Source: Holosporaceae bacterium
GTDB lineage: Bacteria > Pseudomonadota > Alphaproteobacteria > UBA3830
DNA length: 6,357 nt
Direction of reading: 5' to 3'
Assembly (NCBI GenBank): GCA_031265715.1
Contig: JAISCG010000084.1
Location: 1-6,357, forward strand
Made by a program: the position numbers and the translations under genes. Below the pieces are notes generated by a model that worked only from the letters and a program-made list of their open reading frames with translations, made no database searches and was not told the DNA's origin. This document shows positions 1 through 5,328 of this stretch, piece after piece (within the stretch, counting starts at the first letter, position 1; every line of letters starts with the position of its first letter).

Positions 1-239
1 TACTTTTTTATCGATTCTTCCGGCGGAAACATTTTGAAACATATTCACGCCGCAGCAGGCGCAGAAATCCACCTTCGCCTGCATGCGCTTGTATTTCGGG
101 ACGTCGTGGAGATAGTAGACGATCGCAATTAATACCGGGATGGCAATCGCAAACTCGATAAAAATCGCTCCTATCCGAGGCTTTCTAAGAGCCTGCCCCC
201 CCCCCCCCGTTGTATTACAGTCATAATTTTAGACACCAT
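1..239 (-). CDS. TadE-like pseudopilin, 5' part, phase-variable and out of frame as given (runs off the window)
   Basis: First 80 codons or so of a Tad/Flp-pilus minor pseudopilin. The start is ATG at 239-237, with GGAG five nucleotides upstream. Codons 1-10 read MVSKIMTVIQ; a run of 13 G (coding strand) follows. With 13 G the frame continues GRLLESLG-like and stops at TAG (173-171). With 11 or 14 G the frame enters QALRKPRIGAIF and then the TadE signature EFAIAIPVLIAI, with a hydrophobic segment and YYLHDVPKYKR, and stays open to the window edge. This second frame has no ATG, GTG or TTG before the membrane segment, so the pilin cannot be made without the tract frame being right. The part after the tract is nearly the same as the intact unit at 1202-1951, then diverges into a Cys-rich stretch (FCACCG). 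TadE proteins are processed by a prepilin peptidase and act at the inner membrane/periplasm in Flp pilus assembly (family knowledge). The phase-OFF reading is inferred and depends on the homopolymer length being correct. Confidence 0.75.
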
Positions 240-292
240 TTTCACTCCAAAAGTTAAATCTTCACCATTATGAAACGGAAAAGGTTAAAAAA
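187..292 (-). repeat. 5' module repeat, copy 1 of 3
   Basis: Imperfect direct repeat of the blocks at about 1094-1199 and 1906-2006. On the coding strand it holds TTAACCTTTTCC, CATAAT, GATGAAGATTTAAC-like sequence, the GGAG ribosome binding site, the ATG and the first ten codons, the G tract and CAGGCTCT. This copy is the most diverged upstream of the ribosome binding site. CATAAT is conserved in all three copies and could be a -10 element, but no convincing -35 lies at the right distance. Confidence 0.8.
196..208 (-). repeat. 13-bp homopolymer (G on coding strand), putative phase-variation tract
   Basis: Thirteen C on the plus strand, so thirteen G on the coding strand, inside codons 11-15 of the TadE-like gene. 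A preceding C (position 209) makes the tract in frame only when the G count is 11, 14 or another value equal to 2 modulo 3. Thirteen is out of frame. Tracts of this length are prone to slipped-strand mispairing, and also to sequencing error. Confidence 0.85.
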
Positions 293-312
293 CGGTTAAG
301 GTTGAGCGTTGC

Positions 313-330
313 TTCTCGCAGTGACGAGAA
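313..330. other. Small perfect hairpin between two pilin genes
   Basis: Arms TTCTCG (313-318) and CGAGAA (325-330) around a six-base loop, in the 140-base gap between the TadE-like gene ending at 380 and the next start at 239. No T run follows on the coding strand, so it is not a typical intrinsic terminator. It could be an RNA-processing or attenuation stem, or chance. The rest of the gap holds only the 5' module repeat. Confidence 0.35.
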
Positions 331-379
331 AACGTTATCATAAATACTGAAGAAGCGGTAAGGGGAGGCAGAATTTTCA

Positions 380-1006
380 TCAATTTATTACTCCGACTCC
401 GCGCGCCCAGAGAAAGTACGAAGAACCCCTCGCACCGCTGCCGCTTATTATCGTATTTACTCCACCACCGAACAATTGCTTCACAAAGGCACTCGAAAAC
501 GGATATTTACAAATAAAAGTTAATACAAATGCCGTCCCCGACGGAAGCGGACGAAGAGGATTCAATGTTGTCCACATAGTTTTGAAATATCCGGTAGCCA
601 TGGTCCACCAATTATTGCAACCGACCGGCGCTATTATCGAAGTTTCCGTTCCCACTCTGATAAATTCGGGAGTACCGCATGGGCCACATTGGTACGTTGA
701 CGTAACAGCGTTCTGCGCGGACCAGGCGACTGACGCCCCTCCGTAGGGAGATGCAGCGCACATTTTTTCCAAATTCTCATATACCGAAAAATCATATTGG
801 ATGCAGTTTTGAGCAACGAATTTTGGTCGATATTTGGCTACAATAGCGTCGAATTCTGTATTCGCTTTCCCGCAAATTGTTGAAAATGTCGCCTCGGCGC
901 AGATGGCATTGAGCGCGGCCTGAACAATGTGCATCCTGATCAACTCGATGGCGAAAAAAATCAGCATACAGATAACGGGGAGGGTCAGAGCAGCTTCCAG
1001 CATCAC
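380..1006 (-). CDS. TadE-like pseudopilin of a second type, Cys-rich; start ambiguous
   Basis: A 208-aa minor pilin-like protein, if GTG at 1006 is the start (ATG at 1003 follows at once). The N terminus MMLEAALTLPVICMLIFF is a TadE-type segment: a conserved Glu at the start of a single hydrophobic helix, then ELIRMH. The rest is a predicted periplasmic domain with many Cys (ICGK, QNCIQ, KMC, YQCGPCG, VGC, FICK), suggesting disulfides, and ends ARGVGVIN before two consecutive TGA stops. Neither GTG nor ATG has a good Shine-Dalgarno. The same frame extends upstream as RPIRPTRGIV, a basic stretch usual before a TadE helix, to a TGA at 1072-1070 with no other standard start codon. A strong AGAGGAGG (about 1088-1081) precedes GTG at 1073, but that GTG reads out of frame into TAG after three codons. 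Expression therefore probably depends on the leader ORF and G tract upstream, or the 5' end has suffered a frameshift. The mature part is unlike the neighbouring units, although the 5' module is shared with them. Surface or pilus role is inferred from the family. Confidence 0.7.
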   Translation of the reverse strand: MMLEAALTLPVICMLIFFAIELIRMHIVQAALNAICAEATFSTICGKANTEFDAIVAKYRPKFVAQNCIQYDFSVYENLEKMCAASPYGGASVAWSAQNAVTSTYQCGPCGTPEFIRVGTETSIIAPVGCNNWWTMATGYFKTMWTTLNPLRPLPSGTAFVLTFICKYPFSSAFVKQLFGGGVNTIISGSGARGSSYFLWARGVGVIN

Positions 1007-1088
1007 AATTCCGCGAGTCGGACGGATCGGGCGGAGAATTTTACTGTTTTTGCCGGATTTTCTACAATCTCACGACCATCCTCCTCTC

Positions 1089-1145
1089 TTACCGAGAGCC
1101 TGCCCCCCCCCCCCGTTGTATTACAGACACAATTTTAGACAACAT
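1089..1145 (-). CDS. Leader ORF of the second pilin unit, ended early by a 12-G tract
   Basis: ATG at 1145-1143 with GGAG five nucleotides upstream starts MLSKIVSVIQ, the same leader as the other two units, then runs through 12 G and, at this length, ends at TAA (1091-1089) as an 18-aa peptide. With 10 or 13 G the leader would stay open to TGA at 1005-1003, which overlaps ATG 1003-1001 of the TadE ORF (TGATG), a classic reinitiation arrangement. With 11 or 14 G it would be in the TadE frame but stop at the TGA at 1072-1070. It is best viewed as the 5' switch region of the gene at 380-1006, not as a separate functional peptide. Confidence 0.55.
   Translation of the reverse strand: MLSKIVSVIQRGGGAGSR
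1103..1114 (-). repeat. 12-bp homopolymer (G on coding strand), putative phase-variation tract
   Basis: Twelve C on the plus strand, twelve G on the coding strand, preceded by the same ATACAAC and followed by the same CAGGCTCT as the 13-G tract at 196-208. One G fewer than that copy. The length sets which of three frames the leader ORF enters. Confidence 0.85.
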
Positions 1146-1187
1146 TTCCGCTCCATCGGTTAAATCTTCATCATTATGGAGCGGAAA
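1145..1187 (-). promoter_or_regulatory. Perfect inverted repeat enclosing the ribosome binding site
   Basis: Plus-strand arms 1145-1156 (TTTCCGCTCCAT) and 1176-1187 (ATGGAGCGGAAA) are perfectly complementary over 12 bp with a 19-nt loop. One arm contains the GGAG and the A of the ATG. If transcription starts upstream of 1187, the mRNA could hide its own ribosome binding site. In the unit at 1202-1951 the repeat is imperfect, and in the unit at 1-239 it is mostly lost, so it is either specific to this copy or a chance outcome of repeated sequence. Confidence 0.5.
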
Positions 1188-1201
1188 AGGTTAAGAAAGT
1201 G

Positions 1202-1951
1202 TTACTTCGGCACAGTCCCATCGAATAATCCCGGTTTCGGAGTAAATATCACGATGGAGTTGAAAAAACCGTCGGTACTTTTCGCTTTCGGAGACAAAAT
1301 ATAAAATCCGAATGCTTCTTTTGCGGGAACGTTCGAGCATAATCTGCCGTCCGAAAAGCTGAAAACGGTGTGGTGATAGCAACATACGCATTCCACTATA
1401 ATTTTTACTTCACCGGGTTTTATCACCAATTTCGGATGTATCTTTGACGGAACTTGTTTACGCAGATATTGTACGTAACTGTATCCGTGGCTCGCAGACA
1501 TCCCCACGCATTCTACTTTATAGGCACGAAGGTTATCCATGTGAAAGTGTACTCCCCAAATAACCGAAGCAGTATTGTTGTCTTCTCCGATAACGTAGTA
1601 GATATATCCCAACGGAAAATGCCCCAAAGGAAGACATTGCGAACCGGTTGCGTACATCGTCATTCCCGGATAGAACGCTAAATACGCTCCTGTTACAATA
1701 TTTCTGATATTAGTCAACGTGATTTTTTCCGGGGTCCCGTTCCGGGATATATTTTGCAGCATACCAATCATGTTGTGTGCAACAAATTCCATCTTCGCCT
1801 GCACGCGCTTGTATTTCGGGACATCGTGGAGGTAATAGATGATAGCAATTAATACCGGGATGGCAATGGCAAACTCAACGAAAATTGCCCCAATTTGAGC
1901 TCTTCTAAGAGCCTGCCCTCCTTGCATTATAGTTATAATTTTAGACAACAT
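1202..1951 (-). CDS. TadE-like pseudopilin, intact unit
   Basis: A 249-aa TadE-family minor pseudopilin, expected to be processed by the TadV-type prepilin peptidase and to sit in the inner membrane/periplasm as part of Flp pilus assembly (family knowledge). I start it at ATG 1951, five nucleotides after GGAG, instead of GTG two codons upstream. Residues 1-18 are the shared leader (MLSKIITIMQ, GGQALRRA). The pilin helix GAIFVEFAIAIPVLIAI spans about 21-40, with Glu26 in the prepilin-like position. After this comes DVPKYKR and a long periplasmic domain with VECVCCYHH near residues 165-180 and a C terminus PKPGLFDGTVPK. The site of the G tracts of the sister genes is GGAGGG (1921-1916), two whole codons, so this copy is in frame and stable. 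It follows a remnant of a similar gene and precedes two sister units, so it was probably formed by tandem duplication. Confidence 0.85.
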   Translation of the reverse strand: MLSKIITIMQGGQALRRAQIGAIFVEFAIAIPVLIAIIYYLHDVPKYKRVQAKMEFVAHNMIGMLQNISRNGTPEKITLTNIRNIVTGAYLAFYPGMTMYATGSQCLPLGHFPLGYIYYVIGEDNNTASVIWGVHFHMDNLRAYKVECVGMSASHGYSYVQYLRKQVPSKIHPKLVIKPGEVKIIVECVCCYHHTVFSFSDGRLCSNVPAKEAFGFYILSPKAKSTDGFFNSIVIFTPKPGLFDGTVPK

Positions 1952-2006
1952 TTCCACTCCATCGGTTAAATCTTCATCATTATGGAGCAGGAAAGTTTAA
2001 AAAAGG
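1906..2006 (-). repeat. 5' module repeat, copy 3 of 3, with short interrupted tract
   Basis: Same layout as the blocks at 187-292 and 1094-1199: TTTAAACTTTCC, CATAATGATGAAG, GGAG, ATG, leader codons. The tract is CCCTCC on the plus strand (1916-1921). The arms 1951-1962 and 1982-1994 form an imperfect inverted repeat around the ribosome binding site (6 bp plus 5 bp with a small internal mismatch). Confidence 0.8.
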
Positions 2007-2007
2007 A

Positions 2008-2178
2008 TTAACCGGGAACAGTCTCGTCGAACAATCCGAATTTGGGGAAAAGACAACTCCTTTCCCCGAAAATATCAATTACAAATCGGCAATTTGGGAA
2101 CCGAGTTTTTTTACCCTCTTCCCCGGAAATATTACCATCCGTCGCATCAGATCCGATTCGTACCGAATTACGCAATAA
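2008..2178 (-). pseudogene. 3' remnant of another TadE-like unit
   Basis: On the minus strand, codons from 2046 to the TAA at 2010-2008 read PKFGLFDETVPG, matching the C terminus PKPGLFDGTVPK of the intact gene at 1202-1951. The match is followed, as there, by a TTAA-rich spacer and the 5' module repeat of the next gene. The frame is open back to a stop at 2181-2179, but it has no plausible start or membrane segment and little similarity beyond the last 20 residues or so. I read it as the decayed end of a fourth pilin unit whose 5' part was lost, perhaps when the gene at 2226-3572 arrived. The 47 bases from 2179 to 2225 hold nothing I can recognise. Confidence 0.6.
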
Positions 2179-2225
2179 TTATTCGCTGGTATCCAGTTTT
2201 AACAGTGTGATTCGGCACAGGTATA

Positions 2226-3572
2226 CTACTTCTGTACGATAACTTTCGAATCGGGATGACTTATTCGCTGCATTAATCGTCTCCGAAGCTTCCCTTTGGC
2301 AATCGGAAAAAGTTCTCTGCATTCAAGAAACGAATACAAGAAATTATAGCCGAAATTTGCACAACGTAATACTCTGGATGAAGATGCCTCATTCAATTGT
2401 ATCAAGAACCCATCGGTCTCCAGAAGCGCCCTCTGCCCCCCATCGATTTCAAGTTGATGTAGAGCGAACCTTATGTCGGTAAGCTTTTTTCCTCTGACGA
2501 TTGAACCTAAAGTGGGGTTTGGGATAAAAGATATTTCTCTAAGAATAGGCGATGACACATGACCTAAAAATATTCCACCGTTTATTTTGATCATTCTTGA
2601 ATTTTCACAAAGCGGATCGAATTCAACTTCTCCCTGCGAATTTAAAAAGATCCCGGCTATGCAATGGAGCTCAGCATCATCATGCCATGTTTCCAAAAGA
2701 AACTCAGCCGATATGCCTAGCAACTCAGCAATGCGTTGTAAATTATGTACGTCCAGTTTTAATGTTGGCAAATAAAAATGTGAAGGGTATTGCCAACAAA
2801 AAGCGTTCGCATGAAAAGACTCGTGATATAGACCATCCCTCACGGAACGGACTATATCCCCAAAACATCCGTCTTTGAAAGCCAGTTCCGACCTGAACTC
2901 TTCTTTGTTTTCAACCAAAATAATTAAAAATGCTAAATATGGCTTACCATTTCTAACCATACAACATCTGTAACAGATATCCTCACGCTGCCCCTCCGGA
3001 TTAAGGTTAGTCCAAAATCTCTTAAACGAGTTCAGAGTTACCAGTAAAGGTATATTCCTTCTTACAAGACCGTCTATCAATTTTTCAAAAAGATCAAGGG
3101 TATGACTAATTCCCGCTTTTTTGTCAGCACATATCGCATTTAAAAGGTTCAACCGGATTGCCCTATCATCCGCTTCAATTGCTGCTTTAATTGCCGCCCT
3201 ATTTACATCAATTTTCTCTATGGCGGCAGTAATTGCATCCTTAGTCACTTTAATTGTCGCACCGTCTGTTGTTGCATCGTTCGCATTAATTGCTGCGTTG
3301 ACCGGTGCTGCGTCATCCGCTCTCTCTCTCAATGAAAGAAGTTTTCTTATCATTCTTCCCATTATTTGTTGTTCCTCGATCGTCGCTTCAACAGATTCAC
3401 CACCGTCCTGAGGCCATAAGCGATCAATAAGAGAATTTTTGTTGATTATTGCCATAAAGTTTCCAAGCACTTGCTCTGCTCTTGCTTTATAGGCATCGTC
3501 TTCGGCTGTCCGCATTCCCAAACAACCGAAAGCAAAAAAAGCATGCAATAAAGTAATTTTAATACATTTCAT
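2226..3572 (-). CDS. Putative exported protein with HExxH motif, unrecognised
   Basis: 448 aa from ATG 3572, chosen over ATG 3584 because GGGGAA lies just before it and nothing suitable precedes the upstream ATG. The N terminus MKCIKITLLHAFFAFGCLG looks like a Sec signal peptide; the AFGC could be a degenerate lipobox. Residues 85-150 or so are an Ala/Ile/Asp-rich, repetitive, probably helical segment (AAINAND, AITAAIEKID, AAIKAAIEADD). HESFH at residues 250-254 (bases 2825-2811) fits the HExxH zinc-binding motif, and TWHDDAELH about 40 residues later offers a Glu or His/Asp third ligand, the order seen in several zincin effector peptidases. Cys are frequent (CYRCC, FCW). The family is not recognised; secreted protease-like effector or envelope protein is an inference. 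It lies alone between hscA and the pilin array, with its own likely promoter. If the HExxH is chance, it is simply a hypothetical exported protein. Confidence 0.75.
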   Translation of the reverse strand: MKCIKITLLHAFFAFGCLGMRTAEDDAYKARAEQVLGNFMAIINKNSLIDRLWPQDGGESVEATIEEQQIMGRMIRKLLSLRERADDAAPVNAAINANDATTDGATIKVTKDAITAAIEKIDVNRAAIKAAIEADDRAIRLNLLNAICADKKAGISHTLDLFEKLIDGLVRRNIPLLVTLNSFKRFWTNLNPEGQREDICYRCCMVRNGKPYLAFLIILVENKEEFRSELAFKDGCFGDIVRSVRDGLYHESFHANAFCWQYPSHFYLPTLKLDVHNLQRIAELLGISAEFLLETWHDDAELHCIAGIFLNSQGEVEFDPLCENSRMIKINGGIFLGHVSSPILREISFIPNPTLGSIVRGKKLTDIRFALHQLEIDGGQRALLETDGFLIQLNEASSSRVLRCANFGYNFLYSFLECRELFPIAKGKLRRRLMQRISHPDSKVIVQK

Positions 3573-3624
3573 TATTTTCCCCATTTAATTTATCTAACAA
3601 CTTATCGTTTATCATAAATAGCAG

Positions 3625-3630
3625 ATTATA
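3625..3630 (-). promoter_or_regulatory. Candidate -10 box (TATAAT) for the exported-protein gene
   Basis: A perfect TATAAT on the minus strand in the gap between hscA and the gene starting at 3572. It would give a 5' leader of about 45 nt. No good -35 hexamer sits 16-18 bp upstream (CGAATC at 17); the TTGAAA present is only 9 bp away. The gap is short and AT-rich, so the match is suggestive only. Confidence 0.4.
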
Positions 3631-3653
3631 ACAACAGTTTTTCAAAAGATTCG

Positions 3654-5327
3654 TCAGTAGAGCCGGGAACCGATACTTTTTCCACTCAGGTGTGAGTTAA
3701 TGATATCGTCCAAGAACGGTCCGAACACATTTTCCAGCGATTTTTTATGAAAAACCGCGTCCTGATATTGCTCGGATTTCAGTGCATTTTTCAACTGTTC
3801 AAATTCGATTTTTGCGATTTCCCGCGCCGACGGCGGAATTTCGCCGATTATCGATTCCCAAAATTTGATCATTCTTTCCGATTCGATTTTTATCGTAATA
3901 TTTCGGGCTAAAATCGAGTCTTCCTTTTGATTTTCCGCTGCTTTTTTCAAAATCGCCGTCATTTCCTCTCCGGATAATCCGGATGAAGGATCCACAATGA
4001 TGCTTTGACTGATGCCGGTTCTTTTTTCCCGGGCGCTCACGCTGAGTAATCCGTTTACGTCGACCGAGAAATTCAGGACGATTCTCGGCATTCCGACCGG
4101 CATCGGCGGAATTCCGCTCAATTCGAATCTTGCAAGAGATCTGCACTCGTCGGCGACTGGTCTTTCTCCCTGAATAATGTGGAATTTCATGCCTGTCTGG
4201 TTATCTTGGCAGGTGGTGTATTCGCGTTTTTCGGCGACCGGAATCGGGGTATTTCTGTAAATAATTTTATCCGTCCCGCCGCCGAGCGTTTCCACTCCCA
4301 AAGTCAGAGAAACGACGTCGATCAACAATATATTTTTATTTTTGGAAGTCAGAGAATCCGCGTAAACGGCCGCCCCCAGTGCCACGGCCTCCTCCGGATT
4401 TATATTATCGAAAATTTTTACCGAAAAATGCCTGCGTATTTCATCTTTTACCGGTTTTAATTTGGTCATTCCTCCGACCAAAACGACGCCGCTCAGGTCT
4501 TTCGCGCCTATTCCCGCGTCCTTCAAAACCCGGTCGGCGATTTGCAAACTTCTGTCCAGGAATTTTTTCAAAATATTCCGCAGAACATCCGGGGACAGAC
4601 AAAATTCCCGATCGCCGCAATTTTTCCTGATTTCGGGAAGATCAAGAAGATGTTCCTTGAGAAATTTGGCCGTCAATTTTGCGAAATTTCCGACGTCGGA
4701 ACTGCTCAGTCCGAGAAGATTTAAATTGTAATCGACGATGGCATTATCGATATCGTCTCCGCCGAGATAATTATCTCCGCCGGTCGCCATCACCTGAAAA
4801 ATTCCGTCCGTCAGTCGCAGAACGGAAAAATCGAACGTGCCTCCGCCGAAATCGTAGACGGCAAAAATTCCGCTGTCGCGCCTGTCCAATCCGAAGGCAA
4901 CGGCCGCCGCCGTCGGCTCATTTATCAAACGCAGCACCTTTATCCCGGCGACGGACGCCGCCTGCTTTGTCGCCGTTCGCTGCAGATCCGAAAAATGAGC
5001 CGGCACCGTGATTACTGCGGAATCGATCCGCTCTCCGATATTTTCTTCGGCATTTTTCTTCAAAAACGAAAGAATGTCGGCGGAAATTTCAACCGGATTT
5101 CTGTCGCAAAATTTCTCCTTGGTTCCGACAAATCGTTTCACGGAAAATACGGTGTCGGCGGAGTTCGCGTAAACGGCTTCCCGGCCGACGGTTATTTCGT
5201 TTTCGGAATAATTCACCGCGGAAGGAGTCGTAACATTTCCCTGTATCGGAATTGTAACGGGCTTGCCGTCTTCAACCCGGGCGATTGCAGACGCCGTTGT
5301 TCCGAGGTCGATTCCCACCGTTGCCAT
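3654..5327 (-). CDS. hscA: Fe-S cluster assembly chaperone HscA (Hsp70 family)
   Basis: 557-aa Hsp70 specialised for iron-sulfur cluster transfer from IscU, working with the J-protein HscB in the cytoplasm (family knowledge). ATG 5327 is chosen because it makes the standard start MATVGIDLGTT; a start at 5357 would add ten residues and overlap der. ATPase motifs: GIDLGTT (5-11), NEPTAAA (136-142), YDFGGGTFD (158-166), VVLVGGMTK (281-289). ATGGDNYLGGDDID (181-194) and CRSLARFELSGIPPMP (395-410) are typical of HscA, not DnaK. The substrate-binding part includes LTLGVETLGG and TCQDNQTGMKFHIIQGER, then a helical lid. It is shorter than E. coli HscA (616 aa): between KRFVG (65-69) and ISADIL (81-86) about two dozen residues of the nucleotide-binding domain seem absent, and there is no N-terminal extension. 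It begins one nucleotide after the der stop, implying coupled translation. No ferredoxin gene follows, unlike the common hscA-fdx order. Confidence 0.93.
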   Translation of the reverse strand: MATVGIDLGTTASAIARVEDGKPVTIPIQGNVTTPSAVNYSENEITVGREAVYANSADTVFSVKRFVGTKEKFCDRNPVEISADILSFLKKNAEENIGERIDSAVITVPAHFSDLQRTATKQAASVAGIKVLRLINEPTAAAVAFGLDRRDSGIFAVYDFGGGTFDFSVLRLTDGIFQVMATGGDNYLGGDDIDNAIVDYNLNLLGLSSSDVGNFAKLTAKFLKEHLLDLPEIRKNCGDREFCLSPDVLRNILKKFLDRSLQIADRVLKDAGIGAKDLSGVVLVGGMTKLKPVKDEIRRHFSVKIFDNINPEEAVALGAAVYADSLTSKNKNILLIDVVSLTLGVETLGGGTDKIIYRNTPIPVAEKREYTTCQDNQTGMKFHIIQGERPVADECRSLARFELSGIPPMPVGMPRIVLNFSVDVNGLLSVSAREKRTGISQSIIVDPSSGLSGEEMTAILKKAAENQKEDSILARNITIKIESERMIKFWESIIGEIPPSAREIAKIEFEQLKNALKSEQYQDAVFHKKSLENVFGPFLDDIINSHLSGKSIGSRLY

Positions 5328-5328
5328 T

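Larger units (their letters stand above)
1094..1199 (-). repeat. 5' module repeat, copy 2 of 3
   Basis: Nearly identical to the block at 1906-2006 over the sequence from TTAACC through CATAATGATGAAGATTTAACCGATGGAG (coding strand, interrupted here only by quotation) to the tenth codon. It carries a 12-G tract in place of GGAGGG. The repeat ends close to CAGGCTCT; beyond that the coding sequence is unrelated to that of the other two units. Confidence 0.85.

Noticed and set aside
313..330. Hairpin after the pilin gene ending at 380 as an intrinsic terminator
   Set aside because: The stem is only 6 bp and no U run follows in the direction of transcription.
1070..1072. TGA read as Trp, which would fuse the second leader to the TadE ORF
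   Set aside because: TGA ends hscA and the pilin gene at 380 (there as two TGA in a row), and Trp is written TGG in these genes, so the standard code fits.
187..2006. The three repeated blocks as a CRISPR array or insertion-sequence ends
   Set aside because: The copies are about 800-900 bp apart, each sits at the 5' end of a gene and encodes part of it, and there is no transposase, spacer pattern or target duplication.
2186..2196. Short palindrome CTGGTATCCAG as a terminator for the gene ending at 2226
   Set aside because: A four-base stem is too weak, and the T run lies on the wrong side for the minus-strand transcript.
3121..3411. Plus-strand ORF of 96 codons rich in Ala, Ile, Ser and Val, looking like a membrane protein
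   Set aside because: It is the antisense of the Ala/Ile/Asp-rich repeat region of the exported-protein gene; complementing those codons gives hydrophobic residues. No ribosome binding site supports it.
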